Both the position numbers and the translations under genes were made by a program. This document shows positions 58,614 through 64,000 of a stretch of 64,000 nt of DNA, in pieces. The first letter of the stretch is position 1. The number at the start of each line of letters is the position of its first letter. Under the pieces are notes generated by a model. That model did no database searches and was not told where the DNA came from. It worked only from the letters and a program-made list of their open reading frames with translations. Origin of the DNA: Flavobacteriaceae bacterium (GTDB lineage Bacteria > Bacteroidota > Bacteroidia > Flavobacteriales > Flavobacteriaceae); contig JAIPBH010000004.1 of NCBI GenBank assembly GCA_021739635.1, forward strand, positions 1 to 64,000, given 5' to 3'.

Positions 58614-58946
58614 TTAAACCAATTCCGGAGGACCACGAAGCGAAAAAGATAAAGGCCGATGATTATTAAGAAATGTATATAAGCTATTACTTATCTTAAA
58701 ATTTGAAATTTCAAAAAGTAAATCAATATTTTCAGTTGTTAATAAAAAAGGGGTATTTATTTTAAAATCATAAAATTTACAGTCTATATCTAATTTATGT
58801 AAGTGTGTAGTTTTTTCACCTAAACAAACTTCATGTTTATAATGATTAAAGGCATGTGTAAATTTTACAGCTGTTGGAATAAGTATGGCCCAGGCTAAAG
58901 TAAAAGCCAGAATTTTATAAATGATATGTTCTCTTAAAAACTGCAT
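58614..58946 (-). CDS. His/Cys-rich membrane-anchored accessory protein
   Basis: The 110-residue protein has one N-terminal hydrophobic helix (about 10-28, YKILAFTLAWAILIPTAV) and then a segment rich in possible metal ligands: HAFNHYKHEVCLGEK, THLHKLDIDCKFYDF, with 5 His and 2 Cys between residues 30 and 58. The C-terminal half is hydrophobic/aromatic. I know similar small proteins before such receptors in other flavobacteria but no function. The start overlaps the DUF6787 stop by 1 nt and the receptor starts 32 nt after its stop. Confidence 0.65.
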   Translation of the reverse strand: MQFLREHIIYKILAFTLAWAILIPTAVKFTHAFNHYKHEVCLGEKTTHLHKLDIDCKFYDFKINTPFLLTTENIDLLFEISNFKISNSLYTFLNNHRPLSFSLRGPPELV

Positions 58947-59440
58947 TAATTTATAAAGCGCTTAAAACCTAGTTTAACAAGCATTTTTTTTTCAAAATTC
59001 CAGAAAAATTTAAATTGCCCAAACAACCAACCAATTAAGACAAGTAATATTTGGTAAAAAATAAAGCCAATGATACTATATATTATCCAATAAACAAAAG
59101 GGTTTAAGTTTTCTTTAGTAATTCCTAGTAATGTAAAAATAGGTTTTGAAATATAAATGGATGATGTTCCTGTAATTGCAAAAACCAAAAATATGGAAAT
59201 CATTTCCCATTTAAAGTTTACTTTCCATCTGTTTTCTAACTTTTTAAAAAGAAATAAAACAAATTTTAATAATAAAAAATAAAAAACAACACTTAATATT
59301 AAATGAAAGGAAATATGAACATTTTTTAAAAGTACTTTTGATAATTTAAATGAAGAATACAATAAAACAGCAATACCTAAAAATGGAATAATTAGTTGCC
59401 AATTGTTAGAAATTTCCCAACGTTCTTTAAAAACTTTCAC
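58946..59440 (-). CDS. DUF6787 membrane protein with internal duplication
   Basis: The 164-residue protein has about five membrane helices. Its second half (68-164) fits DUF6787: ENRWKVNFKWEMISIFLVFA, ITGTSSIYISKPIFTLLGI and LIGWLFGQFKFFWNFEKKM. The first half repeats the opening of that unit: KERWEISNNWQLIIPFLGIA (residues 5-24) against ENRWKVNFKWEMISIFLVFA (about 69-88). The start is GTG at 59440, set by a complete promoter 16 nt upstream; no ATG fits. It is the first gene of the ZnuD-like operon by position. Function unknown. Confidence 0.72.
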   Translation of the reverse strand: MKVFKERWEISNNWQLIIPFLGIAVLLYSSFKLSKVLLKNVHISFHLILSVVFYFLLLKFVLFLFKKLENRWKVNFKWEMISIFLVFAITGTSSIYISKPIFTLLGITKENLNPFVYWIIYSIIGFIFYQILLVLIGWLFGQFKFFWNFEKKMLVKLGFKRFIN

Positions 59441-59456
59441 ATCAACAATTTAGTTG

Positions 59457-59488
59457 CAAAAATATTAAAATTAAATTCTTGGAACAAA
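59457..59488 (-). promoter_or_regulatory. Promoter of the DUF6787/ZnuD-like operon
   Basis: On the minus strand TTTG (59485-59488), a 20-nt spacer and TATTTTTG (59457-59464) form a full promoter. It partly overlaps the end of the DUF6146 gene. Confidence 0.7.
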
Positions 59489-59902
59489 TGGACCTAATTG
59501 TTGTTTATATGTTAATTGAAAATAAATAAAATAATTATATAGCTTATAATTAACATCATAGCCATAATCAATACCTTTAGAATAGTCTATTTGCATTTCG
59601 TAAAGATTTTGATTAAAACGTAGAGGTTGTAATACTCTGCTATTCCATTCGGTTACATATATATAATTTCTGGTTTCTAAATAGCTTTGAGAATAAAACC
59701 CTTCTGGCTTTGCAGTACTAACTAACCAAGAGTCAAATCCGGGTTCAATAATAATTATTTCATATTCTAACGAATCATTAGCTATTCTTATGGTATCGTT
59801 TGATGTTGTTTGCTGAATGTTATTGTTTGTGTTTACAATTTTTGAGGTATTACAACCTATAAAGCAAACCAAAATGATTAGGATATAAATTAAGAATTTC
59901 AT
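59471..59902 (-). CDS. DUF6146 lipoprotein
   Basis: The 143-residue protein has a lipobox (LVCFIGCNTSK; C17) and the DUF6146 body: YEIIIIEPGFDSWLVSTAKP, GFYSQSYLETRNYIYVTEWN, RVLQPLRFNQNLYEMQIDY, and QQLGPFVPRI at the end. The family occurs in Flavobacteriaceae; function is unknown. It lies upstream of the ZnuD-like operon's promoter and downstream of a terminator, so it is probably a separate transcript. Confidence 0.82.
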   Translation of the reverse strand: MKFLIYILIILVCFIGCNTSKIVNTNNNIQQTTSNDTIRIANDSLEYEIIIIEPGFDSWLVSTAKPEGFYSQSYLETRNYIYVTEWNSRVLQPLRFNQNLYEMQIDYSKGIDYGYDVNYKLYNYFIYFQLTYKQQLGPFVPRI

Positions 59903-59970
59903 GATGCTAATTTTAGTGATAATTTACTAAAAAGTATTGTTTAAAGAGTTATTTTTTAACTTTTTAACAA

Positions 59971-60001
59971 AAAAAGTGCTTACCTAATTAGGCAAGCACT
60001 T
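59971..60001 (-). terminator. Terminator of the DUF937 gene
   Basis: AAGTGCTT (59974-59981) pairs with AAGCACTT (59994-60001), extended by the CCTAATTAGG core (59983-59992), and T follows on the minus strand. Confidence 0.88.
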
Positions 60002-60025
60002 ATAATATAGTTGGTTGAAAATAAA

Positions 60026-60664
60026 TTATTTTCCTCCAAAAAGACCGCCTAACAAACCGCCTAGGCCACCTTTCTTTTTTGAGCCTCCTAAAACCATACC
60101 AGCTACATCATCAATAACACTACCATCACCATTAGCATCAAGAATAGACTCTAAAAAATTTTGATCATTTTTAGCAGAACTACCACCAAGTAAACCACCT
60201 AGCATGCCTTCAAGTCCGCTAGCACTATTTACGTTTTGCTTTTTAGCTTGGTTGCCTAAAATACCCATTAAAATAGGTGCTGCTACTTTTAATATTTGCG
60301 CCACAGAACCGGCATCAATACCAGATTTTTGACTTAAAGCCATTTCAACATGTTGTTGTTTGCCTCCTAAAACGTGACCTAATATTTTTCCGCCATCATT
60401 TAAAACACTTGAGTCTACGCCCCCTTCAAATAAGCTACCAAGATTATCTAAAATACTTCCATCATGTTTGTTTCCTATAGCACTTAAAAGACCTTCAGCT
60501 CCTTGAGGTGTATTGGCATTTTTTTTCATGGCAGCCATTAAAACTGGTAAAGCCATTGTTAATACATCTTGTGTTTTATTTTGTGGTTGATTGGTTTGAT
60601 TGGAAACACCACTTATAATGGTTTTTCCTAAATCACTGTTTAATAAGTCTAAAATTCCTGACAT
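60026..60664 (-). CDS. DUF937 protein
   Basis: The 212-residue protein is a DUF937 member: an N-terminal helix region (MSGILDLLNSDLGKTIISGV) and repeats of LP(V/I)LM(A/G), such as ALPVLMAAMKKNANTPQGAE and AAPILMGILGNQAKKQN. The C-terminus is a Gly-rich tail (DDVAGMVLGGSKKKGGLGGL). It lacks a signal peptide. Family role is unknown, although related YidB proteins are envelope associated. It lies between two strong terminators, so it forms a single-gene transcript. Confidence 0.85.
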   Translation of the reverse strand: MSGILDLLNSDLGKTIISGVSNQTNQPQNKTQDVLTMALPVLMAAMKKNANTPQGAEGLLSAIGNKHDGSILDNLGSLFEGGVDSSVLNDGGKILGHVLGGKQQHVEMALSQKSGIDAGSVAQILKVAAPILMGILGNQAKKQNVNSASGLEGMLGGLLGGSSAKNDQNFLESILDANGDGSVIDDVAGMVLGGSKKKGGLGGLLGGLFGGK

Positions 60665-60710
60665 TTTTTTGTTTTAATTTATTTCTTAATTTTTTTCGAC
60701 TTTCAATGTA

Positions 60711-60743
60711 CAAAAAAAGTCCTAACGCATATCTGTTAGGACT
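60711..60743 (-). terminator. Terminator of serA
   Basis: AGTCCTAAC (60718-60726) pairs with GTTAGGACT (60735-60743), with a T-run on the minus strand. It begins 28 nt past the serA stop. Confidence 0.9.
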
Positions 60744-60770
60744 ATATTATAATAATTTAGTTACATTTTT

Positions 60771-61721
60771 TTAACCCAGAATGTTTATAATTTGCTCAGC
60801 TAGCTCAGTACCAATTCTGTCTTGCGCTTCATTGGTTGCTGCACCAGTATGAGGTGTTAATGATAGCCCTGAGTTCATCAGTAATTGAATTTCTGGTTTT
60901 GGTTCTTTTTCAAATACATCTAAAGCAGCACCTGCTACTTTGCCATTCAAAATAGCTTCAACTAAAGCAGCTTCGTTAACCACACCACCACGAGCTGCAT
61001 TTGCAATAAATACGCCATCTTTCATGATGTCAAACTCACTTTTATCTATAACGTATTCTTTTTGAGCTGGCACGTGTAAGGTAATAAAATCAGCTTGTTT
61101 TAAAACGTCTTCTTTTGAAATGGTTTTAATATCAAAATTTACTTTTTGTCCATCAAAAAAATCAAGTTCTAAATTAACTTTTTCTATAAATGGATCAAAA
61201 GCAATCACTTTCATTCCGGCACCTAAAGCAACTTTAGCTGTGGCTTGACCTATACGGCCAAAGCCTAAAACACCAAGAGTTTTTCCTTTAAGTTCAATAC
61301 CATTAGCATATGCTTTTTTTAATTTATTAAAACTTGTGTCGCCTTCAAGTGGCATATCACGGTTAGAATTATGTAAAAAACGTGCTAATCCATAAAAATG
61401 TGCAAAAACCAATTCGGCAACTGAATGGGAAGAAGATGCAGGAGTATTAATAACATGGATGCCTTTACTTTTTGCGTAATCTACATCTATATTGTCCATT
61501 CCAACACCACCACGACCAATAATTTTTATTCCAGGACACGCATCGATTAAATCTTTGCGAACTGTTGTGGCACTACGTACTAATATTACACTAATGCCTT
61601 TTTCGTTAATATAATTTATTAATTGTTCTTGAGCTACAGTAGTTGTAATAACTTCATAACCACCTTTTTCAAGAGCCTCTTTGCCGGTTTTTGAAATACC
61701 GTCGTTTGCTAATACTTTCAT
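60771..61721 (-). CDS. serA: D-3-phosphoglycerate dehydrogenase (short form)
   Basis: The 316-residue D-2-hydroxyacid dehydrogenase oxidises 3-phosphoglycerate with NAD, the first step of serine synthesis. The nucleotide-binding loop is LGFGRIGQA (152-160). Catalytic residues are R244 (NAARGGV), probably E273 (EKEP) and H291 (SLTPHTGA). It ends without the ACT domain that gives the E. coli enzyme serine feedback control. serC lies just upstream in the same direction, with 131 bp of repeat-like sequence between, so they are likely co-transcribed. Substrate assignment rests on this neighbour. Confidence 0.93.
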   Translation of the reverse strand: MKVLANDGISKTGKEALEKGGYEVITTTVAQEQLINYINEKGISVILVRSATTVRKDLIDACPGIKIIGRGGVGMDNIDVDYAKSKGIHVINTPASSSHSVAELVFAHFYGLARFLHNSNRDMPLEGDTSFNKLKKAYANGIELKGKTLGVLGFGRIGQATAKVALGAGMKVIAFDPFIEKVNLELDFFDGQKVNFDIKTISKEDVLKQADFITLHVPAQKEYVIDKSEFDIMKDGVFIANAARGGVVNEAALVEAILNGKVAGAALDVFEKEPKPEIQLLMNSGLSLTPHTGAATNEAQDRIGTELAEQIINILG

Positions 61722-61728
61722 TGTTTAT

Positions 61729-61756
61729 GTTAAAAGTTAAAAGTTAAAAGTTTAAA
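61729..61756. repeat. 7-bp tandem repeat upstream of serA
   Basis: Four units in a row: GTTAAAA three times (61729-61749 with one offset base) and GTTTAAA (61750-61756), starting 7 nt upstream of the serA ATG. A second run of imperfect 7-mers of AACTGCA type is at 61818-61848. Confidence 0.7.
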
Positions 61757-61817
61757 GTTCTGGGAACATTTATAATTCAACTTTAAATTAAATTTATTTA
61801 TTATTAAGAGTTAGTGA

Positions 61818-61848
61818 AACTGCAAACTGCAACTGAATACTGCCTGCT
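61818..61848. repeat. Imperfect 7-bp tandem repeat after serC
   Basis: AACTGCA, AACTGCA, ACTGAAT and ACTGCCT follow each other and end 4 nt from the serC stop codon. Together with the repeat at 61729 it makes the serC-serA gap unusual; similar runs occur in other flavobacterial intergenic gaps as I recall. Confidence 0.6.
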
Positions 61849-61852
61849 AATT

Positions 61853-62917
61853 TTATGCTTTACTTTCCAATTCGCTCATCACTTCTACAAGCGCTTTAAC
61901 ACTATCAATAGGTAATGCATTGTACATAGATGCTCTGTAACCACCAACGCTTCTGTGACCATTTAATCCGCTAATTCCAGCTTCTTTTAACATGGTTTCA
62001 AAAGTTTCTTTTAAATTTTCATTTTGTAAGGTGAATGTGGCATTCATATTAGATCGGTCTTCTTTAGTTGCAAAACCATTGAATAATGGATTTAAGTCTA
62101 TTTCAGAATACATAAGTCTTGCTTTTTTCTCATTCATTTCTTCAACCTTAGCAATACCACCCATATTTTTAATCCATTCTAAAGTTAACATAGATGTGTA
62201 AACTGCAAAAACTGGAGGCGTATTATACATGCTACCATTGCTTATGTGCAATTTATAATCCATGATTGAAGGGATTTTTCGAGATACTTTTCCTAAAATA
62301 TCTTCTTTAACAACTACAAGAGTTGTTCCTGCTGGACCCATATTTTTTTGAGCTCCTGCATAAATTAAATCGAACTTTGAAAAATCCAAAACACGAGAAA
62401 AAATATCACTACTCATATCACATACCATAGGTATTGGAGAATTTGGAAATGATTTTATTTGAGTCCCAAAAATAGTATTGTTTGAAGTACAATGAAAATA
62501 ATCATAATCTTCAGGGATATCATAACCCTTTGGAATGTAGTTGAAGTTAGCTGCTTCAGATGAAGCTACTTCATAAATATCATCTAATATTTTAGCTTCT
62601 TGAATCGCTTTTTTACTCCAAGTACCCGTATTTAAGTAACCGGCTCTTTTTTCTAAAAGATTCATGGCAACCATTAAAAACTGAGTGCTGGCACCACCTT
62701 GTAAAAACAAGGCTTTATAACCTTTACCTTCTAATCCTAAAAGTTCTAAAACTAAGGATCTGGCTTTTTCCATAACATCAACAAAAGATTTACTTCTGTG
62801 TGATATTTCTAATAAAGATAAGCCTTCGTTATTGAAATCAATGACGGCATGTGATGCCTTTAATAAAACTTCTTGAGGTAAAATACTTGGTCCTGCACTA
62901 AAGTTATGTTTTTTCAT
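61853..62917 (-). CDS. serC: Phosphoserine aminotransferase
   Basis: The 354-residue PLP enzyme makes 3-phosphoserine. MKKHNFSAGPSILPQEVL is the standard N-terminus; the PLP lysine is K191 in YAGAQKNMGPAG; FLQGGASTQFLMV, TSNNTIFGTQI and GHRSVGGYRASMYNALP give the remaining fold and substrate sites. Length is normal. It lies upstream of serA; the phosphatase serB is not in this window. The acyl-CoA reductase gene lies 75 nt further upstream in the same direction. Confidence 0.97.
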   Translation of the reverse strand: MKKHNFSAGPSILPQEVLLKASHAVIDFNNEGLSLLEISHRSKSFVDVMEKARSLVLELLGLEGKGYKALFLQGGASTQFLMVAMNLLEKRAGYLNTGTWSKKAIQEAKILDDIYEVASSEAANFNYIPKGYDIPEDYDYFHCTSNNTIFGTQIKSFPNSPIPMVCDMSSDIFSRVLDFSKFDLIYAGAQKNMGPAGTTLVVVKEDILGKVSRKIPSIMDYKLHISNGSMYNTPPVFAVYTSMLTLEWIKNMGGIAKVEEMNEKKARLMYSEIDLNPLFNGFATKEDRSNMNATFTLQNENLKETFETMLKEAGISGLNGHRSVGGYRASMYNALPIDSVKALVEVMSELESKA

Positions 62918-62992
62918 TTTTTTTAAAAATTTAGAGATACAAAGTTGCTAATTAATTGACTATTTTATGTTATAAAATCCATAATTTTTTCG

Positions 62993-64000
62993 TCAAATTG
63001 CTAATAAAAATTCAATAGAATCAACATCATCTGCATAATCCCAAAGTTGTGGTTTTTGAGTTTTACCAAAAGCAATTTCATTTTTAGTAAAACCTTTAGA
63101 AACGATGCATTGAATAGACTCTTTTTCTTGATTTAATTTTTGTTTTAATTTTGAAGGATTTTCATAATATTCATAAAAAACGGTAGCAATAGGTGATACA
63201 GCACTAGTATCTTCTTTAATCATTAAAAAGCCATTTTCAAGCATATCAAATTCACTCATGATATATACTGCTTTATTGTAGTCATAGTTATTGGCGTATT
63301 TAGCTTTTTCAATAATAGGATGCCAATGATACATGCCTTGAAAAAATAAATCAAAATTATAATTTTTTGGAATATAGATTTTTGAAACATTTCTGCATCC
63401 TAAGCCATAATATCTAAAAATATCTTCAGAAAGTGCTTGCATGTCTTCTAACGTTTCCTGCCCATTTAAGATAGCTACAGAATTACGATTATTTCTAATA
63501 ATAGAAGGTTTATGTTTAAAATAGTATTCAAAATAGCGTGCTGTATTATTGCTTCCGGTGGCTATTACAGCATCAAAATTTTCTAACTTATCTTCAGTAA
63601 AAGTGATGATATTTTTAAATTGAGGTTCTACAAACTCTAAATATTTAGCTAAATAGGGCAGTAGGTGTTTGTCATTTGATGATTGCTTTACTAAAACATG
63701 ATGATCACAAATTAAAACAGATAAAAAATCATGAAACCCTACTAACGGAATGTTTCCAGCCATAATGATAGCTACCAATTTTGGTTCTTTTTTTGTTATA
63801 TCATATGCAGATAACCATTTGTTTAAATTCTCGGTAGTTAATGAGTCAGACCAACCTTTAATAGCAAATGCCATATTTTCTTTGGTAAACCAACCATTGT
63901 GTTCTTCTGCTAATTTTAATTGATGTTTAAATCCTTCAAAAAATAAATCGTTATGTTCAACACTTTCTTTTTTTTGAATTATTTCATTAGAAAATTGACT
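62993..64000 (-). CDS. LuxC-type acyl-CoA reductase, N-terminus outside window
   Basis: The frame stays open through the window edge: 336 codons are present, beginning with SQFSNEIIQKK at 64000, so the gene starts further right. Family blocks of the LuxC/acyl-CoA reductase (aldehyde-dehydrogenase-like) group are IIMAGNIPLVGFHDFLSVL, VIATGSNNTARYFEYYF and RNNRNSVAILNGQETLED. LGCRNVSKIYIP contains the likely active-site cysteine. These enzymes reduce acyl-CoA to aldehyde; in Bacteroidota the role is unknown and no lux genes are near. An internal ATG at 63874 is not the true start. Confidence 0.82.
   Translation of the reverse strand, partial: SQFSNEIIQKKESVEHNDLFFEGFKHQLKLAEEHNGWFTKENMAFAIKGWSDSLTTENLNKWLSAYDITKKEPKLVAIIMAGNIPLVGFHDFLSVLICDHHVLVKQSSNDKHLLPYLAKYLEFVEPQFKNIITFTEDKLENFDAVIATGSNNTARYFEYYFKHKPSIIRNNRNSVAILNGQETLEDMQALSEDIFRYYGLGCRNVSKIYIPKNYNFDLFFQGMYHWHPIIEKAKYANNYDYNKAVYIMSEFDMLENGFLMIKEDTSAVSPIATVFYEYYENPSKLKQKLNQEKESIQCIVSKGFTKNEIAFGKTQKPQLWDYADDVDSIEFLLAI

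Overview
The window is a 64-kb piece of a low-GC chromosome from a member of the Flavobacteriaceae (Bacteroidota). The grounds are: promoters of the Bacteroidota type (TTTG near -33, TAnnTTTG near -7); almost no Shine-Dalgarno sequences; paired TonB receptors and lipoproteins; and many families mostly found in this group (DUF4249, DUF4835, DUF5916, DUF6095, DUF6146, DUF6787, DUF6913). It is mostly core chromosome. I found no integrase, transposase, phage gene, CRISPR array or tRNA. A 5S rRNA 3' end at the left edge shows that an rRNA operon lies just outside.

Layout. 1-4.2 kb: 5S end, a DinB-fold protein, then a TonB receptor/DUF4249 pair. 4.3-6.5 kb: monomeric isocitrate dehydrogenase. 6.5-7.35 kb: a gene-free stretch with a strong orphan terminator and a raised-GC core. 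7.35-11.9 kb: rplS, trmD, a mutarotase-fold protein, a coiled-coil membrane protein and a DegP/HtrA protease. 12.0-16.1 kb: dapF, an acetyltransferase, mltG, a DUF2279 protein and a lysozyme-fold protein, a cell-wall-flavoured run. 16.1-18.7 kb: a tetrapyrrole-methylase-fold methyltransferase, a small tyrosine phosphatase and dnaA. 18.9-25.5 kb: thioesterase, yigZ, a HAD phosphatase and ribD facing away from a second acetyltransferase, prmC, a LOG-family gene and ligA. 25.6-29.3 kb: two YhhN-like membrane proteins that share an upstream DNA element, a DoxX protein, and a 5'-nucleotidase split over two genes. 29.35-41.8 kb: a long rightward run (DUF6913, dapA, bamD, rpoZ, coaBC, DUF4835, recN, fabI, glycosyltransferase, YbbR, coaE, and a histidine kinase/response regulator pair).

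42-53.9 kb: esterase, DUF4870, a dihydroorotase homologue lacking its metal ligands, a BatA-type protein, an M61 and an S10 peptidase, TIGR02757, lolD and a DUF5916 protein. 54-56 kb: msrA-folE, a small membrane protein and a lipoprotein. 56.2-59.4 kb: a ZnuD-like TonB receptor with a His/Cys-rich accessory protein and an internally duplicated DUF6787 protein. 59.5-64 kb: DUF6146, DUF937, serA, serC and the start-truncated gene of a LuxC-type acyl-CoA reductase.

No clearly new biological system stands out. The best leads are regulatory: a shared ATCGATAAAAT-N10-ATCG element in front of the two YhhN-like genes; three genes whose -7 box ends exactly 4 nt before the start codon (probable leaderless mRNAs); phased GTTAA repeats at the degQ/dapF and histidine-kinase promoters; and the non-coding stretch at 6.7-7.1 kb. 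On the protein side, the dihydroorotase homologue that appears metal-free and the split nucleotidase deserve a look.
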